Below, piece by piece: positions 1-7,932 of a stretch of 64,000 nucleotides of DNA. Position numbers and translations under genes: made by a program. The notes beneath the pieces are model-generated. The model saw only the letters and a list, made by a program, of their open reading frames with translations. It made no database searches and had not been told where the DNA came from. Position 1 is the first letter of the stretch. The number at the start of each line of letters is the position of its first letter. Location of the stretch: assembly GCA_902540235.1 (NCBI GenBank), contig CACBLI010000001.1, forward strand, positions 103,491-167,490. The letters are read 5' to 3'. Origin of the DNA: an uncultured Pelagibacteraceae bacterium (GTDB lineage: Bacteria > Pseudomonadota > Alphaproteobacteria > Pelagibacterales > Pelagibacteraceae).

Positions 1-3000
1 TGGGTACTTACGGTATTGACTGGGCGGTAGAGTTAAGTGATGGCAATATCATTTTTGCTGAAAACGGTAGAGGTTTTTCAAAAATTTTAAGTGCAGATGG
101 CGCTAGAGATGTATCATTTGCAAAAAATGCAATAAATTTTAGAGGAAGTAATAATGACCCAGATTGCGGTACAAATTCTAAAGTTAATAAAAGTTGGGCA
201 GGAGATGTAACCTCAAATGATGTAGTTTACGGTCTTTCAACACAAGGTGGAGGACAGATAGTTGCAATTAACAGCTCAGGTGTATGTGTTGAGGTAATTG
301 GATTTAACAAAACTAAAATTGCCATGCCAGCTCTGTTAGAGATAAGAGAGATAGATAATGAAGAAATTCTTTTTGTAGGGGGTAGAACTCATGAAGGGGG
401 TGGAAAAAAAGGTAAACTATATGTCAAAAATTTAACAACTGGTGCACAAAAAAGATGTTCTATAAATAACGGACAATATTTTGGTAGCTCATTAGCGGGC
501 AACAAAGCTATGTCTATGACTATAAGTAATAACGGAGATTATATTTATTTAGCAAGAGGTCAGAGTCTATTCGGTTTTGAGTTATCAAAAGATGGTAATA
601 ATCTTTATTGTCCAACCGATGGTAATTGGGATTATTATATAAATACTGGACGTAATAGAGTACAGAGCCCTAGTGTACAAAACTCTTATACAGATGATAT
701 AAAAGATATTTATTCAATCAAATATTCTCGGGATGTAAATAATAAGATCTATACCACAAGTAAGAACTCACATGTTCTTCAAAGAATTTCAGTTAATCAT
801 ACAAATTTTACAGCAAGTTTAGATATAACTATTGGTAAAAACGGAACAGGTTCTGTCTTTGATAATCAAGACCCAGGAACAGTTTCTGCTGCAAATGTCG
901 AGTTTAATATGCCTGGAAAAGCATCGAGCTCTACTTTTGCTAATAATATTTTTACAAGCTCTTCAAGAGTTTTAGTGGGTGATAGAAATTCATTCATTCA
1001 CAAATTTGATGTAAATAAATTAACCGATGCTGATAAAGATACAGCATGGAGAGCAAGATACGGTGGAGCAAAAGTATCAAAATTTGAAGGTGCAAAAGAT
1101 GCGATTGAGGCTATCGTAACTGATAGCGCATTAACAGCGGGAGCAAATTTTGGTTTTGGGCATTGGAACTCTGGAACAACAGATTGGCGTGGTGGTAAGG
1201 CCTGGTGGTCAACAGCAAGAGGAGGAGGTGAAAAATATTGTCATTATCATAATGCTTGCTGGTATAATGAAGGTGGATGGGATGGAGATCCAGTTCACCC
1301 AGATGGAAAATCGAATCCTTGTTTAAATGATTGGTGTTTAAATGTTGGAGTAAGCCCAAAAGGTGCTGATAAAATTCTCGAAGTTTTACCAAACATTGGC
1401 ATGGCATGGGGGACAGATGGAAATTCTTTTGCGGAAATAGCTTATAATTATTTTGGAAATTTAAGAGGAGACACACCTATCATAGATCCAAATTTACCAT
1501 GTCAGTTGAATTATGTGATTGTAATTAGTGATGGTTATATCAGAAATTGGTGGGAAGCTTACAGAACTTTAGCAAGGTTAAAAGATGAGCATAAAGTAAC
1601 AACTCTTATGGTTGGATATGGTGGTTCTTATAATACATCTGCTAAGCCAATATTTGATAGGTTAGCAAGAGCTGGCTCTTGTAAGAGCCCTGGAAATTAT
1701 TGGGATGTTACAGATCCATACACTTTTGAGCCACTTTCAGATAAAACAGGATGCGAAAGAGCTATTGGAGCTGATACTCCTGAAGATTTAAAAACAGAGA
1801 TTGGATCAAAAATTAGACAGATTATTGCTGAGAGATTATCTTTCTCAGCTCCATCAATTACAGCAACTCTTGAAGAAGGAGGATCTGTTTATCAAGCTCA
1901 GTTTACTTATGAAGCTAATGGAGAATGGACTGGACACTTACTGAGAAAATCAATTGTAGATGGCGAAGTTAAACATGACACCTCGCCCTCAAATCCATTT
2001 GGCAACTGGGATGCTGCTCGTTCAATTAAAGCTCAAAAATCAACTGGTAGAAATATTTGGACAGCAATCGATACCGATATTTACCCTGACGCAAATTATC
2101 TTGGGAACTGGAATAATTGGAACGAGAACAATGCTTTACCAATACAGGAATTATTTGAATCAACAGGTAACGTTGTAAGAGATTATCATAATACTGGATC
2201 AACGTGTGGAATTAAAAATACACCAGGAGTAGAGGATGGCATTGATGATGACGTTAAGGGTCTAATTAATTTTGTAAGGGGAGTTGATTATTTTGATTAC
2301 AACGGATCAGATGGTAGTGGCGAATGTAACATTACTGAGGATCGAGAGTCAATTCTGGCAGATATTTATCATTCACAGCTAATTGAAGTGGGTCCACCTA
2401 ACGCTAGTACAAACTTTAAAGGTAACAACGAAGAAGCTTACTGGAGAGCAAGTAAAGGTTATCAAAATTTTAAATTAAATAATAAAAATAGAGCACAAAT
2501 TATTTATGCGGGTTCAAATGGTGGAATGCTACATGCGATTAATGCTTCTAACGGATCTGAGGAGTGGGCATTTGTACCGCCAATGATCGCAGCTCAATTA
2601 CCACTATTAATTAACGCAAATTATGATGGACAATTTTTATTGAGTAAAAAAGCAGGAGGATCGAATGCAATATTTGGTGTTGATGGATCACCTGTTGCAC
2701 ATGATGCATTTATTTTTGGACTTGAAGCAGATGGATCGAAATATCAGACCCAAAAATCATGGCGAACATTATTGTTTGTACCTTACGGTCGTGGAGGAGC
2801 TGGATTTTCTGTATTAGATGTGACTAAACCAACACTTACTGCTGGGACTACTGATACTACAACAGGAACAACTACAACAGGAACAGGGCCATTACATATG
2901 TTCTCTATATTCAACGACTCTTATAATAAAGAAGTTATAAGAATAGACCATAAGGGTAAAATAATTAGATTACCATATGAAAGAGCGACAACTACATTGA

Positions 3001-4748
3001 TAGAATCAAAAGAAGCCAAACATGCGGCTGATATCTATTCTTTAGCTGAAACTGCGGATAAAGCTCTAGGACCTGCAGATGATGGTGGCACACCTGACGA
3101 TCCAAATGACGACGTAGATTATTTCACTAATCGAGACGCAAAAGCAGAGTGCAAATCTAATAGCGATTTTACTCCTAATAAATTTATAAATGTAGCTTAT
3201 GACGATGGAGCAACCACCTGTTTTAACGGTGAAGAATTTACTTTTGATATAGATTTACCAGCAAGTGCTATAGATAGTAGTGGTAATCTTAAAGATGGAG
3301 TTTTATCAATTTCGGAATTAATAAGCGATGATTGGACACCGATGACTGGGGTGACAGCAACATATTCAGGATCAACTTTGACAGTTGATTTTGGTAAAAC
3401 TGTTACTATTAATCAAGGATTAACTGATACTGCTTCAAATAAAATAAAAATAGAAACAACGTGCGAAGGCCAAGCCATGGCCACTAAAGCTTACGATTAC
3501 AGCGGATTAGGTGAAACATGGTCTACTCCAAGAATTTTTAGAATCCCAAACAAAACTGGGGATAGTAATATTTTAACCGATCGATACGTTGCAGTTATGG
3601 GTGGAGGAATGGGCTCAGGAACCAAATGTGTAGGCTCAGGTGTCTTTATTGTTGATTTAGAAGGAGGTGCAGAGGTAGACCCAGATAATGTTGAATTAGA
3701 TCACAGAGCTGGAAGCTTGTACGGATATTCAGAAACCGAAAATAATGGTTTTTTAAGAATATTAGATACCGATGAAAATGGTTATAAAATGGGTATCTCT
3801 GGTACATTCGCTAATGCAAGCCCAATTACTAATTCAGTACCCTCAACACCAGTTGTAATTACAGCAAAGAACGCGGCTAATGCTAATTGGCGAGGTGCGC
3901 TGGTTTATGTTAACGACCTAGAGGGCAAAATTACAAAAATAAATTTGACCTCTGAGGGTACTTTATATGAACAACAAACTATAATGACACTTGGAGCTAA
4001 TTTTAAAAATAAAAGGTATAGTTTTTTTGAGTTGGATGCTGGAATTGGAGCAGACTCAGGAAACCTATGGCTGTTTGGTGGAACTGGTAATTTCAATAGA
4101 ATATCAGAAACAGTAGGTGAGGATGGTAAAAGCGAAATGGATAACATTGTTTATGGTATTAGAGACCGTGATTTTCCAAACTTTGTTTCAAAATCTTCAC
4201 CACCATTACTAAGTGGAAACGCAAACTTTGTTTTTGATGCTGCTACTATCATAGGAACAAACACTATAACTCCTACAATAGATCAAAGCACTTTATGTAA
4301 AAATACAACAGGTGATACTTACCCAATCTGTGAAATAACAAATAACACAAATTCATGGAGAGTTCATTTAGGAACTCCTGATACAAACCCTTTGTCAACT
4401 ACAGTTAATAAATTTAGAAAAACTTCGGCAGCTCCTACTGTTTACAGAGGAAAAGTTTATTTTCCGATCTATGAACCAAATAGAAACGCATGTAAGCTTG
4501 GAACTGCATATGTTTGTGCTTATGATGATGAATGTGGTTCATTAGATACACTTCACATTGATAGCTCTGTAACGGAGGGAACTTGTTATGAAGTGGGAGC
4601 TGGTATTTTATCAAAACTAGTTGTCTTTGGAGGAAGAATGTTTGCAAACCTTGCAGGTCCAGATGCAACAGAAGATACTCTAGTTCAAATATTGGCTAGC
4701 GACAAACAATTTAGATCATTCAGGGATTCTTGGAGAGAGAACTATTAG
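1..4748 (+). CDS. pilY1: PilY1-like type IV pilus tip/biogenesis protein (5' end outside window)
   Basis: The reading frame is open from the first bases of the window (codons in phase with base 3), so this is the 3' part of a longer gene; the first in-frame ATG at 324 is internal. Counting from that ATG, a von Willebrand A-like stretch lies around residues 350-450 (YVIVISDGY, then TTLMVGYGG). A C-terminal PilY1 beta-propeller begins near residue 725 with IIYAGSNGGMLHAINASNG and continues through LLFVPYGRGGAGFSVLDV. A DTDENGYKMG loop near residue 1150 looks like a PilY1-type calcium site. PilY1 proteins sit at or near the pilus tip, are secreted, and affect adhesion and extension. The gene ends head-on with pilD, overlapping it by 4 bases, and lies 3 kb upstream of the pil operon, which supports the call. 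Confidence 0.88.
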   Translation, partial: GTYGIDWAVELSDGNIIFAENGRGFSKILSADGARDVSFAKNAINFRGSNNDPDCGTNSKVNKSWAGDVTSNDVVYGLSTQGGGQIVAINSSGVCVEVIGFNKTKIAMPALLEIREIDNEEILFVGGRTHEGGGKKGKLYVKNLTTGAQKRCSINNGQYFGSSLAGNKAMSMTISNNGDYIYLARGQSLFGFELSKDGNNLYCPTDGNWDYYINTGRNRVQSPSVQNSYTDDIKDIYSIKYSRDVNNKIYTTSKNSHVLQRISVNHTNFTASLDITIGKNGTGSVFDNQDPGTVSAANVEFNMPGKASSSTFANNIFTSSSRVLVGDRNSFIHKFDVNKLTDADKDTAWRARYGGAKVSKFEGAKDAIEAIVTDSALTAGANFGFGHWNSGTTDWRGGKAWWSTARGGGEKYCHYHNACWYNEGGWDGDPVHPDGKSNPCLNDWCLNVGVSPKGADKILEVLPNIGMAWGTDGNSFAEIAYNYFGNLRGDTPIIDPNLPCQLNYVIVISDGYIRNWWEAYRTLARLKDEHKVTTLMVGYGGSYNTSAKPIFDRLARAGSCKSPGNYWDVTDPYTFEPLSDKTGCERAIGADTPEDLKTEIGSKIRQIIAERLSFSAPSITATLEEGGSVYQAQFTYEANGEWTGHLLRKSIVDGEVKHDTSPSNPFGNWDAARSIKAQKSTGRNIWTAIDTDIYPDANYLGNWNNWNENNALPIQELFESTGNVVRDYHNTGSTCGIKNTPGVEDGIDDDVKGLINFVRGVDYFDYNGSDGSGECNITEDRESILADIYHSQLIEVGPPNASTNFKGNNEEAYWRASKGYQNFKLNNKNRAQIIYAGSNGGMLHAINASNGSEEWAFVPPMIAAQLPLLINANYDGQFLLSKKAGGSNAIFGVDGSPVAHDAFIFGLEADGSKYQTQKSWRTLLFVPYGRGGAGFSVLDVTKPTLTAGTTDTTTGTTTTGTGPLHMFSIFNDSYNKEVIRIDHKGKIIRLPYERATTTLIESKEAKHAADIYSLAETADKALGPADDGGTPDDPNDDVDYFTNRDAKAECKSNSDFTPNKFINVAYDDGATTCFNGEEFTFDIDLPASAIDSSGNLKDGVLSISELISDDWTPMTGVTATYSGSTLTVDFGKTVTINQGLTDTASNKIKIETTCEGQAMATKAYDYSGLGETWSTPRIFRIPNKTGDSNILTDRYVAVMGGGMGSGTKCVGSGVFIVDLEGGAEVDPDNVELDHRAGSLYGYSETENNGFLRILDTDENGYKMGISGTFANASPITNSVPSTPVVITAKNAANANWRGALVYVNDLEGKITKINLTSEGTLYEQQTIMTLGANFKNKRYSFFELDAGIGADSGNLWLFGGTGNFNRISETVGEDGKSEMDNIVYGIRDRDFPNFVSKSSPPLLSGNANFVFDAATIIGTNTITPTIDQSTLCKNTTGDTYPICEITNNTNSWRVHLGTPDTNPLSTTVNKFRKTSAAPTVYRGKVYFPIYEPNRNACKLGTAYVCAYDDECGSLDTLHIDSSVTEGTCYEVGAGILSKLVVFGGRMFANLAGPDATEDTLVQILASDKQFRSFRDSWRENY

Positions 4749-5515
4749 TAATTAAATAATAATAATTTTATTTGATTTCCAAAAATTATAAAGATTATTG
4801 TTCCTATAATAAGATAAGGACCAAAAGGAATCTGTGTTGATAAATTTTTAGTTCTGTTGATCAATGTAGGAGATACATATGCTAAAGCTATTAAGGAAGA
4901 AAAAAAAATTATTAACGGTACACTTACCCATCCAAACCAAAAACCGATTGCTGATAAAAGTTTAGCATCACCTAAACCCATACCTTCTTTATTTTTAATT
5001 TTTTTGTAGAGAAAAATGATTGTCCATATAATTATATAACCAAGAGCGCCACCAATTAATGAGTTTATAAAATTTGGAAAGATTACTGTATCCAAATTAG
5101 GATAAAATGATTTTACAAAACCAATAAACATTAAAGGAAAAGTTAATTCATTTGGTATGATAAAATGTTTTAGATCAATAAAAAAAATTATTACAAAGAA
5201 TATACTTAAAACTATAAACAATAACGTAGTGACACTTAATCCATAGATGTAGTAGATCAAACAAAAGCTTATTGCAGTTAATAACTCAACAATAAAATAT
5301 TGAATATTAATTATATAATCGCAATTTCTACATTTTCTTTTTAAAAATAAAAATGAAATTAAAGGAATGTTGTCATACCACTTTATAATTTTTTTACATT
5401 TTGGACAAAAGGAACGATCTATAACGACACCTTTGTCTTCTGGTAATCTAAATATACATACATTGCAGAAGCTTCCCCAAATACTTCCTAAAATAAAAAA
5501 AAAAACAAAAATCAC
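4745..5515 (-). CDS. pilD: Type IV prepilin peptidase / N-methyltransferase PilD
   Basis: A 256-residue polytopic inner-membrane protein that cleaves the leader of prepilins and methylates the new N-terminus. Visible family marks are the N-terminal GSFCNVCIFRLP segment, the two CxxC pairs of the cytoplasmic zinc loop (CPKC and CRNC), the first catalytic aspartate in FIDLKHFIIPNELTFP, and the second in GMGLGDAKLLSA (the GxGD motif). Length matches the family. The start is a GTG because no in-frame ATG lies nearby upstream; the hydrophobic start MIFVFFFILGS is normal for PilD. It overlaps the end of the PilY1 gene on the opposite strand. Its substrates would be the two prepilins at about 17 kb. 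Confidence 0.93.
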   Translation of the reverse strand: MIFVFFFILGSIWGSFCNVCIFRLPEDKGVVIDRSFCPKCKKIIKWYDNIPLISFLFLKRKCRNCDYIINIQYFIVELLTAISFCLIYYIYGLSVTTLLFIVLSIFFVIIFFIDLKHFIIPNELTFPLMFIGFVKSFYPNLDTVIFPNFINSLIGGALGYIIIWTIIFLYKKIKNKEGMGLGDAKLLSAIGFWFGWVSVPLIIFFSSLIALAYVSPTLINRTKNLSTQIPFGPYLIIGTIIFIIFGNQIKLLLFNY

Positions 5516-5518
5516 TAA

Positions 5519-5632
5519 TTAGATTTTGAATTGTGAAGCAATATTTATGACTCCATCAATGCAGTACTGAATAAAAACCATTGCGTCATGAATATGTAAA
5601 TATAAACCTGGCGAATTAATTACGATTTCCAT
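5519..5632 (-). CDS. Possible 37-residue peptide upstream of pilD
   Basis: An ATG-started frame of 37 codons ends with TAA three bases before the GTG start of pilD on the same strand. The peptide begins MEIVINSPGLYLHIHDAM and ends ASQFKI; it has no membrane segment or recognised domain. The tight spacing to pilD is compatible with translational coupling, which could help a GTG start. It could equally be a chance open frame in the 184-base gap. No function can be given. Confidence 0.25.
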   Translation of the reverse strand: MEIVINSPGLYLHIHDAMVFIQYCIDGVINIASQFKI

Positions 5633-5699
5633 ATCTATTAAAATTATCAAAAAAGGGTTAAAATGCCAATAAGAAAGGGATGTAAAACTAGTATTAAAA

Positions 5700-6986
5700 A
5701 TGTTTTTTAAATCAAAAAAAGTAGTGCCAATTACAAAAGATAACGATTTAAACCAAGATTTGGCAATAATTACGCAAATGAATCAAGAGTTTGCTACCTC
5801 TTTAGATTTGAATGAAACTTTGCAAACTGCATTAGAAGTAATCATAAAAAGAATAAATGCCCAAGCTGCAAATATTTTTTTGATAGATGAAAAGAAACAA
5901 GTTTTCCAATGTATTGCATCCAAATATCAATCATACCTTGATGAATACGAGATACCACTAACTCAAGGAGTAATGGGAAAAGCAGTTCTTCAAAAAAAAT
6001 GTATTAGAGTTGGAGATGTTAGAAAAGATGTAAGAGAAATAGCTGAGTTTTATTTTGATTTAGATAACAAAACAAATTTTACAACTTATTCAGTTCTTTG
6101 TTCACCATTAATTGCTGCAAATGAATGTATAGGAGTTATCCATTGTTTAAATAAAAAAACATCCTCTAAGTTATTTGAGGAGAATGATAGAAAATTGTTA
6201 GAGACATTATCTGCTCCAGCTGCTTTAGCAATTCGTAATGCAAAAATGGCTAAAGAATTAATTGATAAGAATAGAATGCAAAAAGAAATAGAAATAGTTG
6301 GCGAAATACAAAAAACTTTATTATCTAAAAATAAAAATGAAGACTTTCCAATTGCAGGAATAAATATTCCAGCAAAAGTTGTTTCTGGTGATTTTTATAA
6401 TTTTTCAGAGATTGCAAAAGGAATTTATGGTTTTGGTGTTGCTGATGTTTCAGGCAAAGGTATCAAGTCTTCCTTACTGATGTCAAAGGCATCAAGTTTG
6501 TATAGATGTTTAAGCAAAACTATTTTTTCAACTTCAGATCTTTTAAATTTACTTAACAAAGAAATATGTGAAACTGCTGCAAGAGGAATGTTCGTAACAA
6601 TGTTGATTGGGATTTATGATAGTAATAAAAAAGAATTATTATTATCAAACGCAGGTCACGAACCACCACTTGTAATTGATAAAGATCAAAACTTTTCTAA
6701 CTTTTCTGAAGCTGGTCCACCCTTAGGCATAACTTCAAAAATAAAATATAAAGAAACCACTACAAACTTTTCTGACAGCTCAATGTACATTTTTACCGAT
6801 GGTATCACTGAGATAAGAGATCCTTCAGGTGACATGCTCGAAGTTGAAGGTTTCCAAAAGTATATTAAAAAATATCAACACACTCCGAATAATAAAAGAC
6901 TTAAGTTAATGATTGAAGATATTGTCAAAGCAGGAATGATACAAAAAGATGATTTAACAATTGTGACAGTTGATAGTGTTCAATGA
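5700..6986 (+). CDS. GAF domain - PP2C (SpoIIE-type) serine phosphatase
   Basis: A 428-residue cytoplasmic signalling protein. Residues about 20-185 form a GAF sensor domain (QEFATSLDLNETLQTALEVI start, GVMGKAV and SPLIAANECIGVIHCLNK later). A linker helix leads to a SpoIIE-type PP2C domain, about 195-428. Metal-binding aspartates are visible at D231 (VVSGDFYNF), D249 (VADVSGKG), D367 (FTDGITE) and in the final DDLTIVTV; NAGHEPPLV is also typical. Family members dephosphorylate STAS-domain antagonists of the RsbV type, and an RsbV homologue lies at about 16.5 kb, so that protein is the likely substrate by inference. The downstream gene overlaps by 4 bases. The ligand of the GAF domain is unknown. 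Confidence 0.9.
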   Translation: MFFKSKKVVPITKDNDLNQDLAIITQMNQEFATSLDLNETLQTALEVIIKRINAQAANIFLIDEKKQVFQCIASKYQSYLDEYEIPLTQGVMGKAVLQKKCIRVGDVRKDVREIAEFYFDLDNKTNFTTYSVLCSPLIAANECIGVIHCLNKKTSSKLFEENDRKLLETLSAPAALAIRNAKMAKELIDKNRMQKEIEIVGEIQKTLLSKNKNEDFPIAGINIPAKVVSGDFYNFSEIAKGIYGFGVADVSGKGIKSSLLMSKASSLYRCLSKTIFSTSDLLNLLNKEICETAARGMFVTMLIGIYDSNKKELLLSNAGHEPPLVIDKDQNFSNFSEAGPPLGITSKIKYKETTTNFSDSSMYIFTDGITEIRDPSGDMLEVEGFQKYIKKYQHTPNNKRLKLMIEDIVKAGMIQKDDLTIVTVDSVQ

Positions 6987-7288
6987 GCTTAACTAAAGTT
7001 ATGTCATTCGTTGCGATTTTAATTTCTGTAATATTTTATTGGACAACCTCAAATGTATGTAGGTATAATTTTGCAATTGATAAAAAAACAAAATTATTAA
7101 ATATACTTACGGAAGAAATCGATCCATCAATAAAAAAAACAAAAATTTATTATTACAAAGAGTTAGATTGTACCAAAGTTGATTGGTCTTTTGATTATAA
7201 TAGAGTTGTTAGTAATGTTGAGACACTATCAGTGATGATATACCAACAATTTACTACAGACATAACAGGAAGATCGTTAATTGAATAA
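6983..7288 (+). CDS. Small membrane-anchored protein of unknown function
   Basis: A 101-residue protein whose ATG overlaps the stop of the GAF-PP2C phosphatase (ATGA), so the two are almost certainly co-translated. One hydrophobic segment spans about residues 6-22 (VMSFVAILISVIFYW); the rest is polar with two cysteines (C26, C63) and would face the periplasm if the segment acts as an N-terminal anchor. No family is recognised. Coupling to the phosphatase suggests a role in the same signalling pathway, but this is inference only. Confidence 0.65.
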   Translation: MSLTKVMSFVAILISVIFYWTTSNVCRYNFAIDKKTKLLNILTEEIDPSIKKTKIYYYKELDCTKVDWSFDYNRVVSNVETLSVMIYQQFTTDITGRSLIE

Positions 7289-7932
7289 TTAAAACAATAT
7301 TTATTTAAATATTTATTTTAAAAATATTTAATAAAATGATTAATCAATTGTAATTATTTTAATTCTACGTAAAAAATCTTAAAATATAATTTTTTTAGTA
7401 AAAAAAATTTAATTTTTTAATTAATCATAATAAATTTTTTAAAATTTGAAGTTTTATTTTAAAATTTATACAATTTTTGATTGTAATTCGAAAAAATTGA
7501 CAAATTTTCTATAAAAATGGATTAACTTTTCTAAATTTGACCATTTTAAAATCAAAAATTTTAATAAATTAAACTTTAATAAATCCTAAATTAACAGCTC
7601 TAACACAAAATAATTTACTCTAACACAAATTTACAACTTAATGATTAAAATTCAAAAAATATTGATTTTATTGGGTTTTCTTCATTTATACTTCATATCA
7701 AAAACTCTAACACAAGGTTATAAATTTAATTGTGTTAGAGTGATGTAAAAATTAATTATAAAATTATGATTTAAGTATTTTTTTATTTTTTTAAAAAAGT
7801 AAGTAAAATCAATACTTATTTGAGATTTAACCCAAAATGACCACCTTAAGTTGAAAATTGTGTTAGACTTTTTTTTTATTTGTGTTAGAGATTCGGTATG
7901 TTTGTGTTAGAATAAAAAAAAAATATAAAAAA
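7289..7932. other. Gene-free, extremely AT-rich region upstream of the pil operon
   Basis: About 640 bases with no credible coding frame, in an otherwise tightly packed segment. The first 300 bases are almost pure A/T runs. The last 335 bases carry the TCTAACACAA repeat array described separately. A possible promoter TTGAAA (7851-7856), 17-base spacer, TTTTAT (7874-7879) would place repeat copies between the -35 and -10 elements and at the start site. The region must hold the pil operon promoter, because the next gene starts at 7933. Confidence 0.7.
7598..7912. repeat. Seven exact copies of TCTAACACAA in both orientations
   Basis: The 10-mer TCTAACACAA occurs in the CTCTAACACAA orientation at 7598-7608, 7618-7628 and 7705-7715. 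Its complement TTGTGTTAGA occurs at 7730-7740, 7858-7868, 7880-7890 and 7902-7912. The 11th base (G/C) is kept in five copies. Copies 1-2 are spaced by 20 bases and copies 5-7 by exactly 22, about two helical turns. Copies 3 and 4 form an 11-base inverted repeat with a 14-base spacer. The last copy ends 20 bases before the pilMN start codon. Such phased, oriented copies look like a protein-binding array (operator or iteron-like). Confidence 0.85.

Noticed and set aside
1111..1476. Minus-strand 121-codon frame inside the PilY1 gene
   Set aside because: Lies opposite a long coding frame, begins without a ribosome site, and its Leu/His/Asn-rich translation is typical of an antisense shadow.
5663..5710. 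15-codon leader frame overlapping the start of the GAF-PP2C gene
   Set aside because: Short, no clear ribosome site, and no feature beyond being open; likely chance.
7289..7932. Origin of replication in the AT-rich gap
   Set aside because: No DnaA-box-like TTATCCACA cluster was seen and no dnaA, parA/B or gid genes are near; the repeats fit a promoter array better.
7882..7932. GTG at 7882 as start of the PilMN fusion
   Set aside because: It would place 17 residues across the conserved repeat copies; the ATG at 7933 opens directly into the protein body.
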